From Hyalella azteca (lineage: Eukaryota; Arthropoda; Malacostraca; Amphipoda; Hyalellidae): a stretch of 64,000 bases of DNA. Numbering within the stretch: the first letter of the stretch is position 1; every line of letters starts with the position of its first letter. The notes under the pieces are model-generated. The model did no database searches. It was not told the origin of the DNA and saw only the letters and a program-made list of their open reading frames with translations. Below are positions 36,307 to 48,700 of this stretch, piece by piece. A program made the position numbers and the translations under genes. Location of the stretch: the NCBI RefSeq assembly GCF_000764305.2, contig NW_025946472.1, positions 1-64,000 of the forward strand. The letters run 5' to 3'.

Positions 36307-36478
36307 ATCCTAAACCGGTTGCGTAAAAGAAAAGAAATGTTGCGTAGTGATTCAGGGCAATGTCCGCAGCGTAACATCGACCGCTGCCCTGAACCACTCC
36401 TGTCGGGGCTGGACGCAAGCGAGTTACGCCTGTACGAACAGTCTCCCAGAGATCGCCAGTGCCTGCTTGCTCCAGCCA
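36307..36478 (+). CDS. Probable 5' coding exon, likely of the wake/ANKFN1 gene
   Basis: The frame is open from a pyrimidine-rich acceptor (ttcttattttaag, ending 36306) to a donor gtgagg at 36479. It begins ILNRLRKRKEMLRSDSGQCP and continues through QRNIDRCPEPLLSGLDASEL to a stretch ending QCLLAPA, leaving one base over (phase 1). An ATG at 36337 could instead start translation. Composition is GC-rich and natural-looking, and the frame stops soon after the donor (TGA 11 codons on). The exon end and donor are duplicated 173 bp downstream, as at wake introns 2, 3 and 5. Joining it to the wake exon at 39143 would need an acceptor I could not settle, so membership in wake is inferred from strand, position and this repeat habit. 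Confidence 0.5.
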
Positions 36479-36792
36479 GTGAGGGCCAAGAAGACTTCAT
36501 GCTTAGTTGAAGGTTTCGATCTACGATAGATCTACACTGCCACCACGCCACACGCTGCACGGCACTGCCACCACGCCACACGCTGCACGGCACTACCACC
36601 ACCGGTGACCTCTCCACCAAGCGTTCAGCTGAACGCTGCTTGCTCCAGCCAGTGAGGGGAAAGAAGACTTCATGCTTAGTTGAAGGTTTCGATCTACGAT
36701 AGATCTACACTGCCACCACGCCACACGCTGCACGGCACTGCCACCACGCCACACGCTGCACGGCACTGCCACCACGCCACACGCTGCCACCA
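36461..36792. repeat. 173-bp tandem duplication with nested 28-bp repeats
   Basis: The block gcttgctccagccagtgagg with the following 70 bases recurs at 36638, 173 bp after 36465. Nested in both copies is a shorter unit around ccacgccacacgctgcacgg, repeated two to three times. The duplicated block includes the end of the probable exon and its splice donor. Confidence 0.85.
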
Positions 36793-36799
36793 AGCGTTC

Positions 36800-39142
36800 A
36801 GTACGGTGACCTCTCCACTCACGGGTTCGCTGAACGCTGATTTATCGTGCGCGGCGGAGGAAAATATCAATGGAGTCGGAAAAATATATTCAATTTGGCG
36901 TCATTTATTTTTGAGACTTGCTCCCCTTATTTATCTCTGTCGGTCACTAACTGCAACCTCCCAGAATAACTTTGTTTATGAATGATGCCTTATATAACCA
37001 AACAATTCTATCATAATACATGAAGCGATGAAATGTTTTTTCCACATGCTGATGCTTATTTACGTTATCTCGTAATTTGTTTGGAAATTTTCGAACATTT
37101 GTGTTCGTAATGATGCTTAAAAGAGCCGTACGTCGCTTCGCTCACTTCGAATTAATTAACGAGAAAGAAAATATATCGCAAGGACATGCAAGTTCAAATT
37201 GGATTATTTGGTATTGATTTCCTTATTGGTAAAATTAATTAGGAATTGGACCGTTTCAGAAGCCAATGCTTTTTCCGGCACGGATTTACTTCGACTTCCT
37301 GGCCACCACTGTCCACTGAATTAATTACATCATAAATACGGTCTTGCCTCAGGCGAACTTTTCCTTGTTGCACAATGACATCTTTATATATAAAGGCAAT
37401 GGGAATAACCGCTTCATTTATCATGATAATAGTGTTAAAGATCACGCAGTACATATTCAGTGCTGCAAAGATTTGCCACTTACATGACGAGTGTACGAGA
37501 AGATATGGACGGTTAATTTGGAAGCAACTAAGCTCCCTTAGCAGTTAATTAGGTAATCAGACGGGCATGGTTATCAGCTTATCTTCGCGGTCTTTGTTTA
37601 TGCATTAGTTATGCTTCTTTGTTTATCGCGAGGACGGCAGACTGGTGTCCGGGAGTCGCTCAGGTTTCCCTTGCTTTACCGTCACTTTCTGCGCACCGCG
37701 GCTCCGCTGCTACTCAGTCGCGGTCTCTGACTTGCCCAGTGCGTTCTGCCGCTAAGTTCTCCCATGGTCACGCCAGATAACCGTAGACAAACGTGAATAT
37801 CAGTCGAGATCATTTGAAAAAATTTAATCAGTTATTTTGCTACCAGAACATACGGGTCGAAGGCTTGATTTTTCTTAATAATTATTCAGCGAATCTAGAA
37901 GCTAGAACATTTTTAAATATATTTATCTAGCAGTGCAACAAAAGTTACCGATAACGGCCTGTAAAGACTGCAGGACGTTGCAAAATTTTGCTAGATTGAA
38001 TGAGTGAAGGTTATTATATTTTCCTCCTAGGTTAACCAAAACCATTATGAAACCAAAAAGGGTATGAAATCCATAAAAGAAGGTGTAGTCTGAAAACTTT
38101 CCGACCTAATATTCAAATATATACCTCAGACAACGTTACTTTAAGATCAATTTAAAAATAATTACTTGCCTGCCAGTATTGAATAATAATAAGGAAATAT
38201 AGCGAACACCATAGATATTACAGCCGCGACAATAGATATTAGTGTCATCAATTTAAATTTAACGGCTGAAATTCTTGTTAGCCCTCTCACCAAAGGTGCT
38301 TATTATAGCTCAAAAACCCGTTGTCCTATCATGCAGATGCAAATCTGAATTTTATTTGTTGATTGTTAGATCGAGATACGTATCATATTATTTTGTTTCA
38401 ACATACGCTACACTTTGGTCCGTTCAAGACTTATATTTTAATTTATTTGAATTCATTCAAATTTGATTTTTTAATTTCATTTCCGGTGTTGAAACCTAAA
38501 GATTTATCATCTTCCTATTACACAATTTAGATTCAATTCTGGAGGTGTTACCTACAGGCACAATCAAAACCTCTAAATATATATATTTTTTTAATTTCTG
38601 ATATCCTCCCTTTTTGATCTCTAAAAAACTCTCAACGTTAACGATTGAGTCACTGTCAAAAGGCGTTGTTGTGTATCCCATCTTGTGAAGTTCTTCATTC
38701 TCCTTAAGTTCCGATGCCTTATGGTTTATAAACCCAGATATAAAGTTATTTCTTGTAATTCACTCAAGCGAGAGAACTGAATTAGTAACCGGGTTGCAAT
38801 GAGTGTTCAAAAATCCTCAAAACTTCTTCTAATTTTATTACCTAATTTTGTAAAATGCCTCATTCCAAGTTTAATTTTAAGACTATGATCGATTTTTTAT
38901 ATGATTGGGTTCGGTCATCGTGAGCTCAAGAAAAATGAACTTAATAGACACACGGTTGAGCTGTGACTGATATTTTGACTGTAGATTCAGCGCTTTCACT
39001 GACTTGCTGGAAACTCGTGCCACACCCAAGCTGTGCTTGTCACGTATAATCTGCTGTGCGTGCCACGCGTTCTGCGACCGTGACGCGTGCCGGACACAAT
39101 CTGGTTTATTCCACCACGAGCAGCTTCCAAGTGCTGGCAATC
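36800..39142. other. Upstream region of the first confirmed wake exon
   Basis: Mostly AT-rich, with a GC-rich patch at about 37620-37790 that has an initiator-like tcagtc at 37714. Several AG acceptors precede 39143 (for example after 38990), but in-frame stops exclude the best ones, so the 5' structure of wake is unresolved. Confidence 0.4.
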
Positions 39143-39716
39143 ATGATGGTGCAGGATACCAAGATGTCTTTCACCAGCAAAAGCGTAAACAGGAAATCAT
39201 CGCTGAGTTTACAAGCGTTCTCGTTATTCAATAACTTCCGATGGAACTCGCAAAGTAATTCGACTCCCCAGTCTCCAGTAATGGTATCCTTCGTTTCCTT
39301 CAAAAGTCCTGTAACTATCGAAGAGCCCATGGAGCGCGTTTCAAGTGACAATTCGCCCTCTTCTTCCTTCACCCATTACACAAGCTCCACTTCCTCAACC
39401 TACTTTCCGTTTCCTACACCCACTTCCAGCATTTACGGGTCCACGGAGTCTTTATCTTCGGTTGTTCACCACAACTCGGGCGACAGAAACCCCGTGGTCC
39501 CCTCGATGATGAGCAACTACGCCACCATTCGCAAGCGCAAGCCAAAGAAAAGCGCCACCAGGCAGTCATGGGAAATGGAAGATCTCGACATGCAGAACAA
39601 GTTCCTTCAGGATCACAGGAAGACCGTGTCGGCCCCCGTCTCCGCATTCGGGCCTGGACTCGATGAGGCTCTACAGGACCAACCGCTGGACACTAGGCAG
39701 CTTGACCCAGAGGCTG
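39143..39716 (+). CDS. wake: wake exon 1 (first confirmed)
   Basis: The frame begins MMVQDTKMSF and is rich in Ser and Thr, with a basic block (RKRKPKKSATRQSWE) near residue 140. It ends at gctg/gtaaga in phase 1. The frame is also open back to an upstream ATG at 39056, where a splice acceptor might exist instead. No domain is recognisable, and the region is probably disordered. Confidence 0.75.
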
Positions 39717-42700
39717 GTAAGATATTTGCGATAAATGCTGAACTTGTGATGGATTCGTAAGATGGATTCCCCAGCAAAACCGCTGTAAGGTGATTAAATC
39801 CCTGAGCAACATGACTTCAGCGTCTAATTTAGGTGGCGTTTACTAAATTTTCCTGAATGATAGAACCTCCCGATGTAGTTTTATTAATGTAACGCTTAAG
39901 TTGAGGTGAATTCATCAATTGTCATTCGTATCATTGTAAAAAATTTGGACGTTCGTGTCACCACTTTTATTTAACAGCATTCAGTTGTTCCCAAACTTTT
40001 TCAGGCCCTGATGCGGCCTTGGTTTTTTTACCACGTTTTTCTTGGCTCGCTTTCGTGTCCGTCTGTGATGTTCAAATCTTGCAATCGATATTTCACCAAC
40101 TTTCCCGCTAGCTAGCGCTCTGAAACTTTTAGGGAAGCTCAGCTCCCGATGACAATACAATAATCAATAATTTGTTGCACGTTTCCAGGCGTATTTATTC
40201 AATGAAATGCGTGGAATTTATTCAATTGGTGCATGAAATGAAATGAAATTACATGCACCAATGTATCCCCTCGAATACAATTTTCTACAGAACTTCAAAA
40301 AGAATTTTCTTTCGTGCATTTGCGTGGCCAACTGAAATAAAATGAATATTATGTAGGACTAAAAAGGAGAAAATAAAATACTTAAAAAAACTTTTTAAAA
40401 AAAACACATTTTTCTTGTGGACTAATAATTAGAAATAAATTATGGCTCGCCCCAAAAAACGTGGGTCGGGCAGATTTATGATTATAGCAAAAAGCACACA
40501 ACACACGAATTTTGGAAATTTGATGGTGAACGTACAGCCCGACCCACGTTTTTTGGGGCGAGCCATAATTTATTTCTACTTATTGGTCCACAAGAAAAAT
40601 GTGGTTTTTTAAAAAGGTTTTTTTAAGTATTTTATTTTAATTTAACCATTCATTCCATTATATCCCCATCCAGTTTATTATATCCATCATTCACCATATC
40701 CACTCAATCATACATATCATTCAGCGAATTAAGTCAATAATATCTAACATCCAGCGCATTTAGTCAACTATATATCTCATCTATTAAATTCGAACGATTA
40801 CATATAGAGCTAATTCAGTGATTTCAGTCAACTATAACTTACATTCAGTGCATCAATGTCAATTTCATCACTCATCTTGATTATTCAGATAATTATAACC
40901 TATCCAGTGCATTGATATCAATTTTATTTCTCATCCAGCGCATTCATGTCAATTTAAATTCTCATATAGTGCATTTAGTTATGAGTATCTGTCCTCCAGC
41001 GCATTTTGTCATCTCTCACCTAGCGCATCTGCGATATAATGTGCTTTTTGAACAGAAGTTCAACCGTGCTCGCATGAAACAGACTTCCCTGAATTATACA
41101 GAATTTATACACCGTACCTACGCATGATGCCGAATTCACGAAAAGGCCTTTTTGCCCAAGTTTCATCAATTAACCGTGTATGCACGAAAAAAGGTTTGCA
41201 CGCGACAGTTTTGCTCCTCAATATTTCTGGTGAGAAAATGTCACATTTGCCACGGACAAATTCGAAGTATATGTATATTCTGAAAATTGAGCGAATTGGC
41301 TGTTTAATTTAATAATATTAAATCTTTTGAAATTTGAAATTTTTTAAACGATATTTGTCAATTACGGCAAGAAATTTTTTATTTCCTATGGTGCAAGCTT
41401 AATTTTCACGAATCCAGTTAAATGCATAGATGTCAAGCCGTTCTTTTCTTTTTGTATCGGGCGCGTATATAGTGCGTCTGCAGAGGTACATCTTTTAGTG
41501 AGCAAAAGTTTCGTTAATATTTTGGAGAAATTCAACTCTAGCGTCAATAAAACGACATTTGCGACTGAACTAGAACCCGGAGTCGCTCCAGTTCAACGCG
41601 TTTTTTGTTGCTTTCTCGACATGAAACTGGATGAAAATCGTCATCGATTAATGCAAGCTCATCGATGATCGATTTCGTGGGCCCGAGATTCATTTCCGGC
41701 CTGCGCACAGGACGACTCCTCGATTGCTGCGCGTCTGAATTGAACTTGGAAAACAAACCTGCAAAATAATTTATTTCCTATGTACAACAGACTACCTGCT
41801 CGATGTTCCAGTCATACTGTCCTCGAGATCATACTACAAGCTCTCAACTCAGGAATATTATTCGACTAGAGTCACTGCTGATTTCACAATCTTATTTAGT
41901 TGTTAAATCTCAATATTCATTGTTCAAGGTGTCCGATTGGCACATCGTCCCAGTTTTGCGTTCATCGACAGCTTGACATGACCTCGTGTATATGATGCCT
42001 CGACAATACCATGCAGCAGCACTGGTCCTTTCTTTCAGTTGATGCTAAAGAGTCTGCTCGTTACCTGAAGCCTCTGTATTAAATTAGAGATGTGAATAAG
42101 AAACTTGGCTAACACCGTTGTAGACTGCGCTGGCTCGAGGTCTGAACTGTCTTCTACTGCTTAACATACGGCACATATTGCGTCATACTTACTAATAACA
42201 TGTTCTCTGAAATCATTGTTGCAACTACATTGTAAGAGCAGCAAGAAATAATTCTGATTTGTCAATTTGATATGTAAATTAAAATTGTTGAACAACTAAA
42301 TCATAATTTCTATTGTACTTGGTCACAAGCGCTTAAGTAGCGTACATCTTTTCACGCTGATATCCAGGATCGCGGCAGCGTGTGTCACTCTGGACATCCA
42401 GGACCGCGTACCATATCGTGTCACGCTGGAGCCATACTTTCAAAACTCGCTAAGTGAACGTAAGTATTTACGCTCTATTTTCTTGTCTATTATTGGTGGA
42501 TTTTGCTTGAAAGGCCGTCAATGATTGGCTGATGAACTTACGATCTCTTAACTTTTTTTGAAAGTATAGGCCCTGGGTAAGTAGTTACGCTCTATTTCCT
42601 TGTCTGTGATTGGTGGATTTTGCTTGAAAGGCCGTCAATGATTGGCTGATGAACTTACGATCTCTTAACTTTTTTTGAAAGTATAGGCCCAGGGAAAGTA

Positions 42701-45700
42701 TAGGCCCTGGACAAGAGTGCCACTGCACCTCTCCAAGCGTTCATTATCACCTCGCACAAATTATCGCTGCTGGCCGGATGCTCAGTGACCACATGGCACG
42801 CACTAGAACGAGATAAGCTCGAATCTCGTGGAATTTACCGGCGTCTGCAATTCATCCATACGGCAGACGGGTAACGTGATGCAATTGCGTCCTACGGCCC
42901 CATTATCGGGAACCCGCGACTGCAAAATCCACGTTGCGTTGCGTAAGGAAAAGGTCAGATTTTGTTTGGATAACAAGGTACTATTGTGAAGCGGGCATTG
43001 GCTTCTTATTAAATTGTAATTCATGTACTAATAGTTGGCATTCAGCCTGTAATAAAATGATTCCTTAAATATATGGATAGTAGTAGAAGTCACTTTCATT
43101 TTTACACGATAATAAATAAAGCAGTCTGTGCTGCTTTGCCGTGCATTTTGTAGAAAATTTTCGTAACCCTTCAAATTTAAACTGAATAGAGTTATGTGAG
43201 ACTTCGTAGTTTTTTTATCTTTTTTCTATATGTATTTTAGTATTCGTCGATGATTTACAATAGTTTCGGGCAAAGAGCAGCGTAAGCTCCAGATAGCAGT
43301 TTCCTGCCGTAGCTAATAAACGATACTGGCGTTGACACTGCATATTGTGAGTACAGACTTTTGTTCTTCTGACCAAGCGTTAATTTGAGGATATCCTTTG
43401 CAATATAACCTATCATTAAGCATGTGGTAGCTCTCTTTGTTGACGTGTTAAGAGAAAGTAACAATTTTTTCAGTTAACATTTTCCTAGTTTTCTTTGTCT
43501 CCAGGTGTTATAATATAGATAATACTGTGCTTGAAATTATTCGCCTGGACTCAAAGATTCACTAATACACTGTTCGAAAAAATCGTGGAAAAACATTCCT
43601 ACCTGCGTTCTAGTGACCGGCTGCACCGTAAAAAACTGTTTTGCCGTTTTTTCAAATGTTGTACGGGTTTTGAGTGTTAAATTGGAATAAAAACGGCGAC
43701 ACTGTTTTTCTTTTCACGTGCTGGCCGGTCACTAAAACGCCATTTGACATTTTCAACTGAAGTTGACTTGTGCGATGCTACTGAAACTTCTGCTTGTACC
43801 AACAAACACGAGATCGTCTTTCCACATTCAAAGGAGCAGAGTGCATAGAAAACACATCAACGATATAATTAGGTGTTGAGGCGCCATATATCCATAATAT
43901 TTATTTTAAAATTGGACGTGTTAAAATGTAGAGCAAAAATTTCGTTTGACTAAGTTATCGATAAACCAAAACGGTTAAATTCTATTAAAAATGATTTAAG
44001 CCCAAAAACATTCATCTATTGCAATCCTGATTAATTTGCTGCAGTGTAATGCTTGCTCAATTGCGAAAACTGTCGTCGATTGATGTCGACAATGAATATT
44101 GGATTGTCCGGACAGGGCAAGCGTCGATAAGGCTTGCTGACATTTGCTGTAAAAAAAAAAGCCATTCAATAGATGATCATTTGGTCTATTAATGACTTGC
44201 CTGAAAATCTCTGACGCAGTGCTGTATAAAACTGGGCCAGAGGCTCAATAAAAAATGTTTAAGCTAACCGAGAATTTACAAGCAAAGAATATACCCAAAA
44301 ATTCACCATTTATCTTTAAGAAACAAGAGTCATAATACCGACAATACAAACATAATTAAGCTGATGTGCACTGCGCACAACTATATTGCTAAACTAGGCA
44401 CGATCGCAAAAGAACAAGGAGAGTAACTTTATATTTGAATAATATACGTTTAAAAAATTACTTTTTTAAAGACAACACTTCCAAAGAATCCAGTGTCTCC
44501 AATCTTAAAGATGTACCATGAATTTCTCATTCAATTTTCGAATATTAAAAAATTAATTTTTCAATTTTTTTTTGTTATATAAATTTTTAATATATAATTT
44601 TTTTCAAAATTATTTATTCTATTAATTGATTCCTGCATTGCCTCTGACTCCACACAAGTGTGTAAAATTTCAGATCAATCAGACGGATAAAAGTGTGTCA
44701 GATATCAGTTATAAGATTAGGAGCTGACAAAATTATTTTTTCAATTTTTTTAATATTGAAAAAAAAAATTTTTTAATTTTTAAAATTTTTTATTTTGACA
44801 TTAGATTCATGCATTGTCTCCAACTTTACACAAGTGTACAAAATTTCAGATCGATAGGATAAGTAGAAGTGTATTAAATTTAGATTACAAGATTTGTAGC
44901 AGACAGACAGACAAACAGACAGACAAACAAGAAGTGAAGTTAAAGAGGAGTGTTGTAAAAAGAGCTTAATTTGAAATTATTCTTCAGCAATACATGATTT
45001 ACATTCGGGAGGTATTTAGCTAAAAAAACTTTAAATTCCTTTGACGTAGTCTCAGATGCGAGACAAGTCAGGAAACGAACAATGATCGGGAGCAATCTAT
45101 CGGGACAATCTATGTATATTACTTGGAAAAAATATCATTATTCGAGTGTAAGCTATTTGTGACAAAAACACATTTTAACCAAAAAATAATGCGTAAAAAT
45201 TGCGTCCTAAAATTTCGTACTGACAATAGAACTGGACTCCGAAACTTTTTCTCTTATAAAGCAATGGTGATTTTTTTAGTTATATTACTTGTTTTTAAAT
45301 TGATGGTAAATTGGCGATTTAAGCAATGAAGTGATCTTGATGCTTAAGCCACAGAAGCTCGTGTAAAAGAAAATATTCTTTTCATTTTTAGGTTGGTATG
45401 AAACGGCTTGCTTGAATTTGAATTGCGCGCTTATTTCGAAAATCATTTAACTAGTCCGATTATCTTCATTGCGATTTATTGTGTTGGCACTAGCAGGCAT
45501 TGCACTCGCAGACTGCCCCATGTGTTCGACGAGGCCTCATGTCAAGCCGGCGTAAGAATCCCTCGTCGCAGAACGTTTGTGAAAGAACATTTAGTATGTT
45601 ACTGCGTTCTCTTTCTCTAATTTATGACGTCTAACTGATACTCATGCATTCTGAAATAATGGTTGCAACTACATTGTAAGAGTAGCAAGAAACACTTTTT

Positions 45701-48700
45701 ATATGTCAAGTTATGGTCGTTTGACAACATACGATAACCTCGTTTAATAACGATGACCAGGCTTAGAATGATGAATTTCAGTAATTGTAATGAATTTTAG
45801 GTGACTTTCATCTATGACATACGGCATCTCGCTTGTTTTTTTATGAACTTCGTGACGTTTCTATGGCTATCCATATTTTTCAAGAGCAGTATATTTTCAA
45901 TAAAGTACGTAGGTACGCCACTTCTTGATGAAATTTCATAAAAACTATTAATGCCGGGCTTATAGTTACTATTCCTATAGTCATTACCATGCCCGCAGTT
46001 ACCAACGATAACTTGAAAATTCATCCTGCAGTTGATGTTTTATCAATAATATCTTACATATATTGTATTAATTAAGTATAAAATAATGACCTCCGTAATT
46101 TTCTCAGGCCGGTCCGCCATGGAGGGCTTCATCGGCGAGGGCTTCAACCGGGGCAAAACTGACCGCAAAATTAACAAGATCAACATTCATCAACATGGTG
46201 AGTAGTCAACATCCACCAACATGGTGAGTAGTCAACTTCCATCAACATGGTGAGTAGTCAACATCCACCAACATGGTGAGTAGTCAACATTCACCAACAT
46301 GGTGAGTAGTCAACATCCACCAACATGGTGAGTAGTCAACATCCACCAACATGGTGAGTAGTCAAGATCCACCAACATGGTGAGTAGTCAAGATCCACCA
46401 AGATGGTGAGTAGTCAACATCCACCAACATGGTGAGTAGTCAACATTCACCAACACGGTGAGTAGTCAACATCATTCAAATATAATGGATAATCGACATC
46501 CATCAACATGGTGAGTAGTCAACATCCACCAACATGGTGAGTAGTCAACATTCACAAACACGGTAAGTAGTTAGCATCCACCAACATGGTAAATAGGTGA
46601 AATCCACAAAGTTGGTAAATTTTTAACATCCACCAAATTGGTACAATTTTTAACATCCACCAAGTTAGTAAATTTTAAACATCCACCAAGATGATGACTT
46701 AACATTTGTCTGACTGAAAATGTTGGACGCTAAAATGTTAAACGTTTATTGCAGCCTTGTTCTCGGCGGTCCAGAACAACCAGTTTGAGAGGGCAGCAAA
46801 CATCCTCAAGAATAACGAGCTCAACGTCAACAGGTGCGCTTCAACATCTCTCACTTGAACCTCATTCAAATTCCATATTTATGTTCAGATTTCAATAATT
46901 CTTCTTTCATTTACCTCGGCTCTACTTATTGCAATAGCTCATCGCTAGTCCTGTCTGCATCTTTCCCTTTCGAATTGGGTTTTAATGTCAATACCTGTAT
47001 TTTAATCAACAGGTGCGCTTCAACATCTCACTTTAGCCCTCATTCAACTTCCATATTTTTGTTCAAATTTCATTAATTCCTTATTCATCTACCGTGGCTC
47101 TACTTATTGCAATCGCTCATCGCTAGTCCTGTCTGCATCTTTCCCTTTCGAATTGGGTTTTAATGTCAATACCTGTATTTTAATCAACAGGTGAGCTTCA
47201 ACATCTCTCACTTGAAACCTCATTCATATTCCATATTTTTGTTTAAATTTCAATAATTCTTCTTTCATTGACCACGGTTCTACTTAATGCAATCGCTCAA
47301 AGCTGGTCCTGTCTGTATCTTTCCCATCCGAGTTAATGTTAATGCCTGTATTTTAATTCTGCGTCAACAACATCGATAGGTTTTCCTGATATTGAACAAT
47401 CTACAGTTGAAGTTCATGCATAATCTCTAGTACGTAATAGGATCTTTTTTATGATTTGTTCAAGATGACATATCCGTGTGGAGGCTGCGAGCCTACCTTT
47501 ATTATGCATTTAATTTAAAGTATGTAATAAAGTAATTTAACATAGTGGTAGTAGTCTATCACTGCTATTTTATTTATTTATTACACATTTCACTTACTCA
47601 TCATTTTCTCTGCTCAACATTGTATAATGGATTTACTTTCATTCTCCTTTTCGTATCCTCGCCTGTAGAAAATTCACCTGTGTGTTTCACCCATTCGCTA
47701 AGTTTTTCCAATTTCTGTCGATATATAAATCCCAAAAACTTTTTCTTGCGCTTGTTCCATTTTTTTGTATTCAAAGAATAACATGTACGTGTTTTGTTCA
47801 GCGTAAACAACGAGGGACTGTCTGTGCTGGAGTTGGCGACCATGAACCACAACGTTGAACTGGTGCGGCTGTTGCTCAAACATGGCGCTCGGGAGGACAC
47901 AAGCAGTGAGTTAGCTGTGTGAACTCATGTGTACTTGTGTACCTGTAACTGTGTTTGTGTGAACTCGTGTACCTGAAGTTTAAACCTACAACCTGAAATG
48001 AAAAATACAACACCTGACGTTAACGACTTGCCACAGGACGATGAACTTAACCATCTGACGGACATAAATTTTTCATCAACATGCTGTCCATGATCAACAG
48101 CCTTAAAACACACATCCTGAGATTGTATCCTCAAATACGTGGCTTTAAATGCACACACACTTACTTACGTTGAACACACGGAACCTGCCGTTGAACACAC
48201 TGCCGGACATTGAACTCCTGTGTTGTTGCTTTTTACAAATTTCAGAATCATTTTTAAAAAAAATTTCTACGTTACCTTACGATTCTCATGTATAAAAATA
48301 AAAAGGTTCAATTTTCTAAAGTTAAAAATCATACGTGCATAATGTTTTGCACGAATTCAAGCAAAACTGTTGCTTATTCTGGTTTCTGTAGTGACCAATC
48401 ATCTGATAGTCTATCGAAAAAACGTATAACCAGATTACACTACAAAATCAACTAATCTCTTTACAGTGACTTACTGAGAAAACACAGATTTTATCCTCAA
48501 ATATTGCCCAATTGACCGCTTCGCCCGTTTCAGTAAACCACCTTTGCATACTCCCGCATGTACCCAAATAACTGCTGCTTCTTGCCACAGAGAATCACCT
48601 TAACAATCATTATAATCGCCACCATCATCGCAGACAAGCAGCCTAGTACTATTAACTATCATCATAGACAAGCAGCCTAGTACTATTAACTATCATCATA

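Larger units (their letters stand above)
39717..46107 (+). other. wake: wake intron 1 (6.4 kb)
   Basis: The longest intron of the resolved gene. It hosts a foldback element (40370-40640), a minus-strand terminal exon (41544-41759), two MITE copies (42431-42690) and AT-rich repeats (44540-44935). A possible small exon at 45492-45546 was rejected on phase. Confidence 0.8.

Noticed and set aside
42803..43024. 73-codon minus-strand frame as a transposase or exon
   Set aside because: It resembles nothing I can name, and the possible acceptor inside it is unsupported.
43255..43464. 69-codon minus-strand frame as an upstream exon of the 41544 gene
   Set aside because: No donor or phase could be matched to the 41759 acceptor.
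45492..45546. Small exon between AG at 45491 and gtaaga, possibly an alternative wake exon
   Set aside because: Its 55-bp length breaks the phase 1-1 join between exons 1 and 2, and the pyrimidine tract is poor.
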